This document shows positions 25,411-35,043 of a stretch of 64,000 nucleotides of DNA, piece by piece. Made by a program: the position numbers and the translations under genes. Position 1 is the stretch's first letter, and the number at the start of each line of letters is the position of its first letter. This stretch comes from Verrucomicrobiia bacterium (GTDB lineage Bacteria; Verrucomicrobiota; Verrucomicrobiia; Limisphaerales; JADLHS01), in the NCBI GenBank assembly GCA_026125285.1, contig JAHCLO010000015.1, forward strand, positions 90,869-154,868, in the 5' to 3' direction. Below the pieces are notes generated by a model. The model had not been told where the DNA came from and did not search any database. It saw only the letters and a list, made by a program, of their open reading frames with translations.

Positions 25411-26823
25411 ATGAAAACAAGACCAGCTTCACCTCAATCTCGCTATTCGTTTGCGACGGTTACCCGCCCACACACCGGAGGGTTTGCGGCCAACCGCCTG
25501 ACCCGCCGTTCCTTCCTGAAGCAGGCCGCTTTCGCTTCCGTTGCCGCTGCGGCGCCTCTGATTGTGCCGGGCCGTGTGCTTGGTCTGGAGGGGCGAGTCG
25601 CGCCAAGCAATCGGATCACCATTGGATTGATTGGAACGGGGCGACAGGCCATTTACGCGAACCTGCCGGGCTTCCTGCGCGAACCCGACGCCCAGGCCGT
25701 GGCCGTGTGTGATGTGGATTCCTGGCGCATGGAACAAGCGCGGCAACAAGTCGAAACCCATTACGCCAGGCAATCGCAATCCGGCAGCTTCAAAGGCTGC
25801 GCGGCGTTTCGGGATTTTCGCGAGGTGCTCGCGCACCCGGACATTGAGGCGGTGATGATCTCGACGCCGGATCACTGGCATGTGCCCATGGCCATGGCCG
25901 CCATCCAGGCCGGGAAGGACGTCGCCTGCGAGAAACCGCTCACCCGCAACATTGCCGAGGGACGTAAACTGGCCGATCTCGTCGCCCGCAAAGCCAAGGT
26001 GTTCCGCACCGACAGTGAATTCCGGTCGAACCGGACGTTTCATCGCGCGGCGGAGATGGTTCGCAACGGGAAGATTGGCGCGTTGCAGCGCATCATCAGT
26101 TCCACGCCCAGGGATTCCACGCTGGCCGCGCAACCGGAAATGCCCGTGCCGGCGGAATTGGATTTTGATCTTTGGCTCGGGCCGGCCCCGCTCGCGCCTT
26201 ACACGGAGCAGCGCGTGCATCCCCGGCGCGACGCCAAAGGCCGGCCGGGCTGGTTGTGTATTCGCGATTACGCGGATGGGATGCTCGCCAACTGGGGGGC
26301 GCATTTGAATGACATTGCCCTGTGGGCCAACGACAGCGACCGCACCGGGCCGGTGGAAATCGAGGGCACCGGAAAATATCCGCCCGCCGGCAATCTCTGG
26401 GACATCATCCAAGAATTCACCGTCCATTTTACTTTTGCCAACGGGGTGCGGCTCACCTGCCAAACAGACAAACCGTATCTCCGTTTTGAAGGCACCGAAG
26501 GCTGGATTCACGTCACCTATCCCAACGGAATAGAAACCCAGCCGGAGTCGTTGTTGGGATGGAAGCCCGGGGCGAATGATCTCCACCTGCCGTTCAAACC
26601 CAGCGAGAAGCGGGATTTCCTCGATGCGGTGAAATCCCGCGGCCCAACACAAGGGGATGCCGAAGTGGGCCATCGGAACACTTCGCTGAGTCACCTGGCC
26701 TTGGTGGCGATTGATCTCGGGCGCAAACTGAAATGGGATCCGCACGCCGAGATGGTGATCGGTGATGCCGAAGCCAACCACCGGCTGCAACCCAAGCCCA
26801 TGCGCGCGCCTTGGAGCATTTGA
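25411..26823 (+). CDS. Gfo/Idh/MocA family oxidoreductase, Tat-exported
   Basis: The 470-residue protein begins with a twin-arginine signal (TRRSFLKQAAFASVAAAAPLI, RR at residues 32-33). The NAD(P)-binding Rossmann domain follows with IGLIGTGRQAIY, VAVCDVDSWR, AVMISTPDHWHVPMAMAAIQ and the conserved EKPLTRN. The C-terminal alpha/beta domain includes WLGPAPLAPY, WGAHLNDIALW and the HLALVAIDLGRKLKWD end typical of the large planctomycete and verrucomicrobial subgroup of secreted Gfo/Idh/MocA proteins. The substrate is probably a sugar or sugar derivative, not determined. The ATG at 25411 was chosen because the signal begins there. It is divergent from ogg. Confidence 0.92.
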   Translation: MKTRPASPQSRYSFATVTRPHTGGFAANRLTRRSFLKQAAFASVAAAAPLIVPGRVLGLEGRVAPSNRITIGLIGTGRQAIYANLPGFLREPDAQAVAVCDVDSWRMEQARQQVETHYARQSQSGSFKGCAAFRDFREVLAHPDIEAVMISTPDHWHVPMAMAAIQAGKDVACEKPLTRNIAEGRKLADLVARKAKVFRTDSEFRSNRTFHRAAEMVRNGKIGALQRIISSTPRDSTLAAQPEMPVPAELDFDLWLGPAPLAPYTEQRVHPRRDAKGRPGWLCIRDYADGMLANWGAHLNDIALWANDSDRTGPVEIEGTGKYPPAGNLWDIIQEFTVHFTFANGVRLTCQTDKPYLRFEGTEGWIHVTYPNGIETQPESLLGWKPGANDLHLPFKPSEKRDFLDAVKSRGPTQGDAEVGHRNTSLSHLALVAIDLGRKLKWDPHAEMVIGDAEANHRLQPKPMRAPWSI

Positions 26824-26884
26824 TCCGTTTGGTCCTTGCGCACGTAGGTTGCCCCGCAGTCTTGGGCGAACCTCGAAGAAACTT

Positions 26885-26912
26885 GATTTGCTGCAAGTCG
26901 CTTGCACAAATC
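26885..26912. promoter_or_regulatory. 28-bp imperfect dyad, candidate operator of the Fur/Zur cluster
   Basis: GATTTGCTGCAAG, spacer TCG, then CTTGCACAAATC form an interrupted palindrome (arms of 12 bp with one bulged base). It ends 44 bases before the ATG of the small His-rich protein, where an operator would be expected. Its length fits a Fur-family dimer site, but the sequence does not match a published Zur or Fur consensus that I can recall, so the link to the nearby regulator is inference. Confidence 0.4.
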
Positions 26913-26956
26913 GCCGTTGCCCGCGTGCATGGAATCTGCTCAATTAAACCGTCGTC

Positions 26957-27283
26957 ATGAATGTCACGCGAGAACCAACGCGCAAACCGCTGTGCAACAA
27001 GCCGCTGAAGGCGGGCTTGCTGCTGGGCTTGCTGCTGTTTGTCCTGGCGATGGCTCAATTCAAGGCACTGCACCATTTCCTGCACACCGATGCTGCTGCC
27101 CCTGACCACCAGTGCGCGGTAACGCTGCTCACCAGCGGTCAGGTTGATTCGGCTTCGCCGGAAGTGCAGGTTGCGGTCATTACTTCAATTGTCGTCGCTT
27201 GCCCGCAACCTGCCCCACTGCTGTTGCCGGTTGCCGATTACTCGCTTCTCCCCGGCCGGGGTCCGCCGGCTTCTCTTCTCTAA
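26957..27283 (+). CDS. Small membrane protein with His-rich segment, first gene of Fur cluster
   Basis: The 108-residue product has one strong hydrophobic segment (AGLLLGLLLFVLAMAQF). After it comes FKALHHFLHTDAAAPDHQC, with four His and one Cys in a short exported loop, then a second hydrophobic stretch. It ends in LLPGRGPPASLL; a Pro-rich RGPP tail of this kind is seen on small proteins near metal-efflux and uptake genes. I do not recognise a named family. The His/Cys loop and the nearby Fur-type regulator suggest a metal-related role, possibly a periplasmic metal-binding accessory. It follows the candidate operator at 26885-26912. Confidence 0.6.
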   Translation: MNVTREPTRKPLCNKPLKAGLLLGLLLFVLAMAQFKALHHFLHTDAAAPDHQCAVTLLTSGQVDSASPEVQVAVITSIVVACPQPAPLLLPVADYSLLPGRGPPASLL

Positions 27284-27435
27284 TTCTCTGGTCGCCTTTC
27301 CACGGCTGGAGTGTGTCCACGCCTGAATGGCGTTGATGCCTCGGAGGAAAGGATCGTTCTAAGTCATCATCAACCTGGGGTTTCTCTGCTGCCCGGATTT
27401 GCGTCCGCGTGAATCGAAAGCCGAACCGAAATACT

Positions 27436-28155
27436 ATGAAAACGAATCAGGCGTTCACCCGCCGTGGCGGGTTTACATTGATCGAATTGCTGGTGGTCAT
27501 CGCCATTATCGCCCTCCTGGCTGCCATGTTGTTGCCGGCCATGGCTGGAGCCAAAGCCAGGGCCAAGGCCTGCGTGTGCAAGTCCAACATGCGACAAATC
27601 GGCCTTGCGATGGCGATGTACGCCGAGGACCACAACGGTTATCTACCCGGCACGATGCACGGCGCGGGTGGCGATACCAATCGCTCGTGGATCATCAGCC
27701 TCGCGCCCTACGTGGGGAAGGTGGACGAGATCCGGCTTTGCCCCGCCGATCCCAAGGGCGCCGACCGGCTCGCCAACGGCGGATCGAGCTACGTGCTCAA
27801 CGAATACACTGCTGTCCGGCAGGCGAACATCTTCGGTGCCGCCATCGGGCCGGACTACCGCAAGCTCGACACTCTGCGCCGTCCCAGTGACACGCACACC
27901 GTGTTCATCACTTCGGACCGCACGGAAGTGGGTATCAGTTCGGACCACACGCACTCCCGGTCGTGGGCGAGCAACTGGTCAGCCGTGATCAGTGATATTC
28001 AGCCCGACCGGCACAGCGCGGGGCGCAGGTCCCCGGACCATTCGACCGGCACTGGTAATTACCTGTTCGCCGACGGCCGGGTTGCCGGCCTCAAGGCGGA
28101 AACCCTCAAAGCGCGCATCCAGCGGGGTGAGAATTTCTCCAAACCGCCACAATGA
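27436..28155 (+). CDS. Type II secretion-type pseudopilin (prepilin with H-x-DG tail)
   Basis: The 239-residue protein has a class III prepilin leader: RRGGFTLIELLVVIAIIAL, with cleavage expected after the Gly before FTLIE. The mature part contains CKSNMRQIGLAMAMYAEDHNGYLP, typical of the very large pseudopilin family of PVC bacteria, and ends with FADGRVAGLK, the usual DG motif. A His-rich loop (SSDHTHSRSW) is present. Such proteins are numerous in these genomes and most have no assigned secretion machine. Its place between the His-rich small protein and two choice-of-anchor M proteins suggests it belongs to this cluster. The start at 27436 is immediately before the leader. Confidence 0.85.
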   Translation: MKTNQAFTRRGGFTLIELLVVIAIIALLAAMLLPAMAGAKARAKACVCKSNMRQIGLAMAMYAEDHNGYLPGTMHGAGGDTNRSWIISLAPYVGKVDEIRLCPADPKGADRLANGGSSYVLNEYTAVRQANIFGAAIGPDYRKLDTLRRPSDTHTVFITSDRTEVGISSDHTHSRSWASNWSAVISDIQPDRHSAGRRSPDHSTGTGNYLFADGRVAGLKAETLKARIQRGENFSKPPQ

Positions 28156-28191
28156 TCTTTCCACTTCGAACCAAGCTCCAAAAAGCGAACT

Positions 28192-28219
28192 CAAACACCA
28201 AACACCAAACACCAAACAC
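28192..28219 (+). repeat. Four perfect tandem copies of CAAACAC before the PEP-CTERM gene
   Basis: Four exact 7-base repeats (28 bases) end 9 bases before the ATG at 28229, where a ribosome-binding site would normally lie. No clear Shine-Dalgarno sequence follows. A repeat of this kind can change copy number by slippage, which would alter spacing of upstream signals. Confidence 0.7.
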
Positions 28220-28228
28220 TTGAAAGCC

Positions 28229-28936
28229 ATGAAGAAACAAATCCTACTCACCGCCGCCGTGTGTGCGGCGGCCGCGCTTACTGCGCGCGCCCAAACCCTC
28301 CTGACCCTTGAACACGTGGACATCGGCCTTGCCTTCGAGGACGGCCTCTGGGACCTGCATGTCCACGATGAAACCAACGAACAGGAATACGAACCCGACG
28401 ACGCCATCCTGTACGTCGGCCTCGCCGCCAGCGGCACCGTGCCGGCCAATCCACTGTTCAGCTTCCTCGGCAATCCGGGCGATTCGGTTTGGCAATTGCC
28501 GCCCAGCGCAGACCCGAATCTGCTGTTCCTGGGCATTGGCGCCGAGGAAATCGAGGACGGGGTATTTGTAAACGACGTCCTGACCCTGACCCTGACCGGC
28601 ATCAGCGGTCCCGGGCACTTTGCCCTGTATCAGACTGACATTTTTAACACGCCCACGGTTTTCATGAATACCCGGGACGGCATCAATTCCGCCGACAAAT
28701 ACGATTTACCGGCCGGCAGTCACTCGCACTTCTTCTGGGCGTTTTCCGAGATGGGCACTTACACGTTGTCCTTCGAGGCCTCCGGGCTGTTGGACGACGG
28801 CCAAAGCACCTTCACCAGCAGTGGTCCGGTGCCGTACACCTTTCAGGTCGTGCCGGAACCGGCCACGACGGCCTTGCTCGCTGTGGGAGGAACGGGACTG
28901 TTGTTCATGGCGCGTCGCCGTACGCGCCAGCGTTGA
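28229..28936 (+). CDS. Choice-of-anchor M protein with PEP-CTERM anchor (All3515-like)
   Basis: The 235-residue protein has a signal peptide (MKKQILLTAAVCAAAALTARA). The choice-of-anchor M/surface-anchored domain (TIGR03769-like) follows with LEHVDIGLAFEDG, WDLHVHDETNE, VWQLPPSADPNLLFLGIGAEE, GISGPGHFALYQ and SHSHFFWAFSEMGTYTLSF. The HVD, HVHDE and HSHFFWAF histidines are the conserved core. The C-terminus is a PEP-CTERM sorting signal: VPEPATTALLAVGGTGLLF then RRRTRQR, for exosortase processing and outer-surface display. The cyanobacterial relative All3515 is reported as Zur-repressed, which suggests zinc binding or delivery at the surface. A tandem 7-mer precedes the gene. Confidence 0.82.
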   Translation: MKKQILLTAAVCAAAALTARAQTLLTLEHVDIGLAFEDGLWDLHVHDETNEQEYEPDDAILYVGLAASGTVPANPLFSFLGNPGDSVWQLPPSADPNLLFLGIGAEEIEDGVFVNDVLTLTLTGISGPGHFALYQTDIFNTPTVFMNTRDGINSADKYDLPAGSHSHFFWAFSEMGTYTLSFEASGLLDDGQSTFTSSGPVPYTFQVVPEPATTALLAVGGTGLLFMARRRTRQR

Positions 28937-29020
28937 ACTGCGGGCTGGGGCGGTTGCCGGCGTCTGCCTTTCCGCCGGCAACCGTCTGCCCCGCACGAAG
29001 TCGAATCACCCAATTGTTTC

Positions 29021-30073
29021 ATGAAAACCCCTTCGGCCATCTTACTCATGGTTCTGGTGCTCCCAGTTGGTCAATCTCAGGCGCAAACCAACCTGCCGTC
29101 ATTGATCACCGAGCATGTGGACGTGCGTGTCAATTACACGGCAGATGGCACCAATCATCTCAGCATCGTGCTGCACGCCACGGATCACGCGCAGGACTAC
29201 CAGACGAACCAGATTGTCCTGGTTGCGTTGGAAAGCAGCAAAATGATCCTGCCCGCGGGCACGCCTTTCGGTAACGAGGGCGATCCGCTGTGGGTGCTGC
29301 CTCAAGACCGGCAACCCGGACAGGAGGTCCTGTCGCTGGGCTTCGCCGCCGGTGCGGCCGGGGTTTTTGTGGATGGCCGGGTGACCGTGCGACTGAAGCG
29401 AGTGGAGGGGCCGGGGAATTTCTTTCTGGTCCAATCCGGCTCGTTTGGCACGCAGATCAAAATGAGCACGGCCGACGGCATTGACGACCTGGACAAGCTG
29501 GAACTCCTCACGCCAGGGCATGATCACTACAACTGGGCCTTTACCACCAGTGGCGTGTATTGCGTAACGTTCCAGGTCAGTGGCACGCGCGTGGGCGAAA
29601 ACGATCCGATCTTCAGCCCTGAAGCGACAATCGTGTTTCACGTCCGGCCCCTGGGCGTGGTCACACCCTACGCGCTCTGGCAGAAGGCGCATTGGTTGCA
29701 GGGAACCGCGGAAAGCATCAGCGGTCCGGCCGCCGACCCGGACGCGGACGGACTGGCCAACGTCTTTGAATACGCATCGCACCTCGATCCCAACGCCGTC
29801 TCCACGAACGGGCGTCCTGAGTTTGCGTGGCTTACGGTCGGGCCGGATACGTTCGGTGCGTTCACCTTTACCAGGGCAAAGGCGGCGACGGATTTGACTT
29901 ATGAGCCGTCCGCCAGGAGTCAATTAAGCTCCGGAATCTGGGAAGCCCTGACCCATGAGGTCGGGGTAATTGACCACGACGCCACCGAGACCGTCACCTT
30001 GCGCGACACGGTTCCGATGGGTTCGCCGACCAGTCGCTTTTATCAGTTTCGAGTTCAACTCCACGAGCCATGA
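29021..30073 (+). CDS. Second choice-of-anchor M protein with C-terminal DPDADG domain
   Basis: The 350-residue product has a signal peptide (SAILLMVLVLPVGQSQA) and is a divergent paralogue of the preceding protein. It shows ITEHVDVRVNYTADG, LHATDHAQDY, DPLWVLPQDRQPGQEVLSLGF, VEGPGNFFLVQ and GHDHYNWAFTTSGVYCVTF. The paired histidines HVD, HATDH and HDHYNWAF line up with those of the first protein. It lacks a PEP-CTERM tail. Instead it continues with a Ca-binding-like DPDADGLANVFEYA motif and a beta-rich C-terminal region ending SRFYQFRVQL. It probably works with the first copy in the same surface process. Its stop codon overlaps the start of the Fur-family gene. Confidence 0.78.
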   Translation: MKTPSAILLMVLVLPVGQSQAQTNLPSLITEHVDVRVNYTADGTNHLSIVLHATDHAQDYQTNQIVLVALESSKMILPAGTPFGNEGDPLWVLPQDRQPGQEVLSLGFAAGAAGVFVDGRVTVRLKRVEGPGNFFLVQSGSFGTQIKMSTADGIDDLDKLELLTPGHDHYNWAFTTSGVYCVTFQVSGTRVGENDPIFSPEATIVFHVRPLGVVTPYALWQKAHWLQGTAESISGPAADPDADGLANVFEYASHLDPNAVSTNGRPEFAWLTVGPDTFGAFTFTRAKAATDLTYEPSARSQLSSGIWEALTHEVGVIDHDATETVTLRDTVPMGSPTSRFYQFRVQLHEP

Positions 30074-30612
30074 ATACCCTGGCCCTTGGCCATGCCGCCC
30101 GGACTGTCCAGTCCATTACATTCGCCTCGCCAATGAAGTCCAGTGGTGAAAGGTTTGCTTGGGCGTGTGAAGCCTGCCGTAAGGCACAGGTTCGCTTGAC
30201 GCCCAACCGCGAGCGGATGCTGGCCGTCCTGGCGGAGCAACGTCTGCCCATGAGTTTGGAGGCGTTGGCTGGCACGGAAAGTCTCCGCGGTTGCTGCAAC
30301 GTGGCGACCGTTTACCGTGCGCTCATGTTATTCAAGGAAGTGGAAGTGACGCGGCAGGTGAGCCTGCCCAATCGCATCAGCTACTTTGTGCTGAATGTGC
30401 CGGGGGAGAGCAGCCATTACCTGATTTGTCGCGTCTGCGGGGCGGTCAAAGAACTGGGGGCTTGCTGCGGATTCGGCGAGATGGAGAGGCACATCTCGGA
30501 ACAACACGGCTACCAGGTCATGCATCATGACCTGGGTTTCTTCGGCGTTTGTCCCGCGTGCCAGAAACTTCCGGCCAAAGCGCCATGGACTAAAGTGCCG
30601 GTGCGGCGGTAG
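30070..30612 (+). CDS. Fur-family transcriptional regulator, probable Zur
   Basis: The 180-residue protein has the Fur winged helix (RLTPNRERMLAVLAEQ, CCNVATVYRALMLFKEVEV) and the C-terminal dimerisation half (SSHYLICRVCGAVKELGACCG, then VMHHDLGFFGVCPACQ). The two CxxC pairs, CRVC and CPAC, form the usual structural zinc site. HYLI replaces the common H-x-H regulatory motif. The start is the ATG in the ATGA overlap with the second choice-of-anchor M gene; a later Met at 30133 is nearer the usual family N-terminus. Translational coupling to a gene whose homologue is Zur-controlled is the reason for calling it Zur-type, but Fur, PerR or Nur specificity cannot be excluded. Confidence 0.82.
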   Translation: MNTLALGHAARTVQSITFASPMKSSGERFAWACEACRKAQVRLTPNRERMLAVLAEQRLPMSLEALAGTESLRGCCNVATVYRALMLFKEVEVTRQVSLPNRISYFVLNVPGESSHYLICRVCGAVKELGACCGFGEMERHISEQHGYQVMHHDLGFFGVCPACQKLPAKAPWTKVPVRR

Positions 30613-30641
30613 ATTGAATTACCCACCATTCACCTTGGTGC

Positions 30642-30968
30642 TTAGAATTCCAGCGACACAAGTTTCAAGCCTTCGACGCGCCCTGAATTGGGGTCGCGCA
30701 CGGTATTTGCCTTGCCGGCGAAATACTCGGGTGGCGCAACCGGATTCAGCAATTGGAAGAGTCGTCGGGTCTTGACCACCTGCACGGCGATGCCGCTGAC
30801 CGAAATACGCTCGCCCATCATCCGGTTTGGCTCGCGGGGACTCGGCTCGATCAGACGCGGCGGGGGCGAGGGTGCAGCTTTCGCATCCAGGTTCTGGCTC
30901 TCATTGGTCGTTTGGGCCGCCGCAACGCCCACCACCAAGACGAGCCATAGTGTCATCTGTGTTTTCAT
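30642..30968 (-). CDS. Small exported protein of unknown function
   Basis: The 108-residue protein starts with a signal peptide (MKTQMTLWLVLVVGVAAAQ) and continues with a Pro-rich, low-complexity stretch (AAPSPPPRLIEPSPREPN). A short conserved-looking end follows: ISVSGIAVQVVKTRRLFQLLNPVAPPEYFAG and EGLKLVSLEF. The second half resembles the C-terminal segment of small periplasmic proteins that often accompany Verrucomicrobiota secreted enzymes. No function can be assigned. It is convergent with the Fur-family gene and separated from metH by about 170 bases. Confidence 0.6.
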   Translation of the reverse strand: MKTQMTLWLVLVVGVAAAQTTNESQNLDAKAAPSPPPRLIEPSPREPNRMMGERISVSGIAVQVVKTRRLFQLLNPVAPPEYFAGKANTVRDPNSGRVEGLKLVSLEF

Positions 30969-31137
30969 CTGTCAGGCTGTGTTAGGTTTGATTCAAACTC
31001 GGCCCGAAGCTGGATTTCGTCAACCGCCTGTGATGAATCACGAAACTGACGGAATGCCTTCGCGACACCTACAACTCGGATTCATCGGACGGGTTGGCAC
31101 GTGCGCCGCTGAACCAAGGCCGTGAACGGCGACCGCG

Positions 31138-34100
31138 TCAGTGGGCGGCCCCACAAGCGCAGGCAGGCAATCCAGCGCTTGCGGTGGCATGGCGCGGATC
31201 GTAGTTCAAGTACGGGCCCAGCCATCGCTCCACTTCCGCGAGAGTCATGCCTTTGCGCTGCTGGTAGTCCAGCACCTGATCGCGGTCCAGTTTGCCGACG
31301 GCAAAGTACTTCGATTCCGGGTGCGCGAAATAAAGTCCGCTAACGGAACTGCCGGGCCACATGGCAAAACTTTCGGTGAGTATGATGCCCGCTTTCTTCT
31401 CCACGTTTAACAAACGCCAGAGCGTGCCCTTTTCCGTATGATCGGGACAAGCGGGGTAGCCAGCGGCGGGCCGGATGCCGCGGTACTTTTCGGCAATCAG
31501 TTCTTCCGTTGAAAGCTTTTCCGTCGTGCCGTATCCCCATTCCTGGCGCGCGCGATGGTGCAGATACTCCGCGAACGCTTCCGCCAATCGGTCGGCCAGG
31601 GCCTCGGCCATGATGGCGTTGTAGTCGTCATGTTCGGCTTTGAATTTCTCGACCAATTCCTGCAAGCCATGTCCGCTCGTGACGGCGAACGCTCCGATGT
31701 GGTCATTCGCCCCAGGGGGTTGGAAGGTGGAGGGTGGGTACTTGGGGGCGACAAAATCAGCCAGACACCAGTTCGGCGCGCCATCGGCTTTTTCCATCTG
31801 TTGCCGCAGAAAATGAAAGCGGGTCAGGACTCTCGTCCGCGATTCATCAGCATAAACCTCCACGTCGTCACCGACGGAGTTTGCCGGAAAGAAACCATAG
31901 ACCGCCCGCAGCCGCAGCAGTTCCTGGGCAACAATATCGGCAAGCAACTTTTGCGCGTCGGCAAAAAGTCTCCGGGCTTCCGCCCCATGCTTTTCATGCT
32001 GGAGAATTTTCGGATAAACGCCGCGGAGTTCCCAAGTATGAAAGAACGGCGACCAGTCAATGAAGGGCACCAACTCGGCCAGCGTGAGGCGGCAGCCGGG
32101 AGACGCGGCCGGGGACGAACGATCCGACGTCAGAACGCGTCGGCCGGTGAATGCAGGCTGCGGCAAGTTCTCGTAACGCAATTGTGGCGCGCGGGCGCGG
32201 GCTTCCGCCAACGGCATCAAACGCTCTTTCGGTTTCGAGTGATGGGTCCGCACGCGTTCATATTCCTCACGGATTTGCCGCACCAGCGCCGGCTTTTGTT
32301 CCGCGCTCAACAGCCCGCTCACCACGGGCACGGCTCGGCTGGCGTCCACGACGTGGACAACCGGTTCCCGGAAGTGCGGCGCGATCTTCACCGCCGTGTG
32401 CGCCTTGCTCGTCGTGGCGCCGCCGATGAGCAACGGTTGCTTGAAACCTTCACGCTCCAGTTCGCGCGCAACGTGGACCATTTCGTCCAGACTGGGTGTG
32501 ATCAACCCGCTCAACCCGATGATGTCCACCTGCTGCTCGCGGGCCGTGGCGAGGATTTTTTCGCAGGGTACCATCACCCCAAGATCAATGATTTCGTAGT
32601 TGTTGCACGCCAGCACGACCCCGACGATGTTCTTGCCGATGTCATGCACGTCGCCTTTGACCGTGGCGAGCAACACTTTGCCTTGCGCCTTCACGGAGTG
32701 GCCCGCGGCCACGAGCGCAGCCTTCTCGGCTTCCATAAACGGCGTGAGATGGGCCACGGCTTTTTTCATGACGCGCGCGGATTTTACCACTTGGGGCAAA
32801 AACATTTTGCCCGAACCGAACAAGTCGCCCACCACATTCATGCCAGCCATGAGCGGCCCTTCGATCACGGCCAGGGGGCGGCCCATTTTTTGGCGCGCTT
32901 CCTCCGTGTCGGTTTCAATGAAATCCACAATGCCCTTGACCAGCGCGTGTTCGAGTCGCTGCTCCACGGTGCCGTTTCGCCAAGCATTATCGGTCACCTC
33001 GGTCTTGTCCCTTTGCTTCACTGACTCGGCAAACTTCAACAGGCGCTCCGTGGCGTCTGGCCGCCGGTTCAGCAGCACGTCCTCGACGTGTTCGAGCAGG
33101 ACTTGGGGAATCTCCTCATACACTTCCAGCATGCCCGGATTCACAATGCCCATGTCGAGGCCGGCTTTGATGGCATGGTAAAGGAAGGCCGAGTGCATCG
33201 CTTCGCGCACGGTATTGTTCCCGCGGAAACTGAAGCTGATGTTGCTGATGCCGCCGCTGACCTTGGCGCCCGGGAGGTTCTGTTTGATCCAGTGCGCGGC
33301 CCGGATGAAATCCACCGCGTAGTTCGCGTGTTCTTCCATGCCGGTGCCCACCGTCAGCACGTTCGGATCAAATATGATGTCCTGCGGTGGAAAGCCCACC
33401 CGCTGCGTAAGCAATTCATACGCGCGCCGGCACACGGCGATGCGGCGTTCAAAGGTATCGGCCTGGCCGTGTTCATCGAAGGCCATCACGACCACGGCGG
33501 CACCGTAACGCCGGACCAGCTTCGCCTGTTGGACAAATTTCTCCTCCCCTTCCTTGAGGCTGATCGAGTTGACGATGCCTTTGCCCTGAAGGCATTTCAA
33601 ACCGGCTTCGAGGACCTCCCACTTTGAGGAGTCCACCATCACCGGCACTTTGGCGATCTCGGATTCACCCGCAATGAGATTCAGGAAGCGGGTCATCGCT
33701 GCGACGCCGTCAATCATCCCTTCATCCATACAAACATCAATGACCTGCGCGCCATTTTCGACCTGCTGGCGTGCGATGGACACGGCGGCTTCAAAATCGC
33801 CAGCCTTGATGAGTTGGGCGAATTTCGGCGAACCGGCAACGTTCGTGCGTTCGCCGATGTTCACAAAGTTGGTCTGCGGAGTGACGGTGAGCGCGTCGAG
33901 TCCGCTCAACCGCAGGTACGGTTCCACGACCGCTGGCTTGCGGGGCGGCAGATCTTTTACCGCCTTGGCAATCCGTTTGACATGGGCGGGCGTCGTACCA
34001 CAGCAACCACCCACCAAGTTCAGCCAGCCGTTCCACGCCCATTCCTCAAGCTGCGGGGCAAGTGACTCCGGTGTTTCTGGAAAGCCCGTCGGGAGCAGGG

Positions 34101-35043
34101 GATTGGGCAATCCGGCGTTCGGATAGCAACTCACATAAATCGGCGCGACATTTGCCAATTCTTCGATGAGCGGGCGCATTTCCTTCGGTCCGAGCGCGCA
34201 ATTCATCCCGACGCTCAACAGCGGCACGTGGGAAATTGAATTCCAAAACGCCTCGACCGTTTGACCCGTGACGCCCCGGTTGCTGCCGGCCTGAATAAAC
34301 GTGACGGAGGCCATTACGGGCACCTGAGGTTTGAGATTTGAGACTTGAGATTGCGCGGACAACACCGGGCAGGGAAGGACAACAATGCCGCGCTCCTCGA
34401 ATACTTGCTGGATGGCGAAGAACGCCGCCTTTGCGTTTAGCGTGTCGAAGATGGTTTCAACCAGCAGCACGTCCGAGCCGCCGTCCAGCAAGCCGCGAAT
34501 TTGTTCGCCATACGAAACCACCAGTTGGTCGAAGGTGCAGGCGCGGGTGGCTGCACTGCTCACGTCCGTCGAGATCGACGACGTCTTTGTCGTCGGCCCA
34601 ATCGCGCCAGCCACAAAGCACACGCGCCCCGGTTCCCGCGCCATGACTTTATCCGCGGCGTTGCGGGCGCACTGCGCGCCGGCTTTGGCCAGATCATAGG
34701 ACAGCGATTCGAGTCCGTAATCAGCCAGCGAGATGGATTGGGAATTGAACGTGTTGGTTTCAATGATATCCGCACCCGCTTCGAGATACACGCGATGAAT
34801 CTCCTCAATAATGTGAGGCTGGGTAATATTTAACAGATCATTGCAGCCCTTTAGGTCCTTGCCCTTCCAGTCCGCAAACCGCTGGCCGCGGAACGCCGTT
34901 TCATCAAGCTGACGTTGCTGGATCATGGTGCCCAGCGCGCCGTCAATGATCACAATTCGTTCGCGCAGCAAACGCAGCAGTTCTGCCCCGCGTGAAGTTC
35001 CATTTTCAAGCTGATTCACGGGGTGACAATAACCAACATACAC
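31138..35043 (-). CDS. metH: Cobalamin-dependent methionine synthase
   Basis: The 1301-residue protein has the full four-module MetH layout. First is the homocysteine-binding domain ([19 protein letters not shown], zinc site in [12 protein letters not shown]). Next is the pterin-binding methyltetrahydrofolate domain ([31 protein letters not shown]). The B12 domain carries the DxHxxG motif in [22 protein letters not shown]. The C-terminal reactivation domain has [18 protein letters not shown] and the [16 protein letters not shown] end. It methylates homocysteine to methionine using methyl-B12. The frame opens with GTG at 35043; the true start may be a later GTG at 35019 because no clear Shine-Dalgarno is seen. 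It is divergent from ppdK and no B12 riboswitch was found in the shared gap. Confidence 0.97.
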   Translation of the reverse strand: MYVGYCHPVNQLENGTSRGAELLRLLRERIVIIDGALGTMIQQRQLDETAFRGQRFADWKGKDLKGCNDLLNITQPHIIEEIHRVYLEAGADIIETNTFNSQSISLADYGLESLSYDLAKAGAQCARNAADKVMAREPGRVCFVAGAIGPTTKTSSISTDVSSAATRACTFDQLVVSYGEQIRGLLDGGSDVLLVETIFDTLNAKAAFFAIQQVFEERGIVVLPCPVLSAQSQVSNLKPQVPVMASVTFIQAGSNRGVTGQTVEAFWNSISHVPLLSVGMNCALGPKEMRPLIEELANVAPIYVSCYPNAGLPNPLLPTGFPETPESLAPQLEEWAWNGWLNLVGGCCGTTPAHVKRIAKAVKDLPPRKPAVVEPYLRLSGLDALTVTPQTNFVNIGERTNVAGSPKFAQLIKAGDFEAAVSIARQQVENGAQVIDVCMDEGMIDGVAAMTRFLNLIAGESEIAKVPVMVDSSKWEVLEAGLKCLQGKGIVNSISLKEGEEKFVQQAKLVRRYGAAVVVMAFDEHGQADTFERRIAVCRRAYELLTQRVGFPPQDIIFDPNVLTVGTGMEEHANYAVDFIRAAHWIKQNLPGAKVSGGISNISFSFRGNNTVREAMHSAFLYHAIKAGLDMGIVNPGMLEVYEEIPQVLLEHVEDVLLNRRPDATERLLKFAESVKQRDKTEVTDNAWRNGTVEQRLEHALVKGIVDFIETDTEEARQKMGRPLAVIEGPLMAGMNVVGDLFGSGKMFLPQVVKSARVMKKAVAHLTPFMEAEKAALVAAGHSVKAQGKVLLATVKGDVHDIGKNIVGVVLACNNYEIIDLGVMVPCEKILATAREQQVDIIGLSGLITPSLDEMVHVARELEREGFKQPLLIGGATTSKAHTAVKIAPHFREPVVHVVDASRAVPVVSGLLSAEQKPALVRQIREEYERVRTHHSKPKERLMPLAEARARAPQLRYENLPQPAFTGRRVLTSDRSSPAASPGCRLTLAELVPFIDWSPFFHTWELRGVYPKILQHEKHGAEARRLFADAQKLLADIVAQELLRLRAVYGFFPANSVGDDVEVYADESRTRVLTRFHFLRQQMEKADGAPNWCLADFVAPKYPPSTFQPPGANDHIGAFAVTSGHGLQELVEKFKAEHDDYNAIMAEALADRLAEAFAEYLHHRARQEWGYGTTEKLSTEELIAEKYRGIRPAAGYPACPDHTEKGTLWRLLNVEKKAGIILTESFAMWPGSSVSGLYFAHPESKYFAVGKLDRDQVLDYQQRKGMTLAEVERWLGPYLNYDPRHATASAGLPACACGAAH

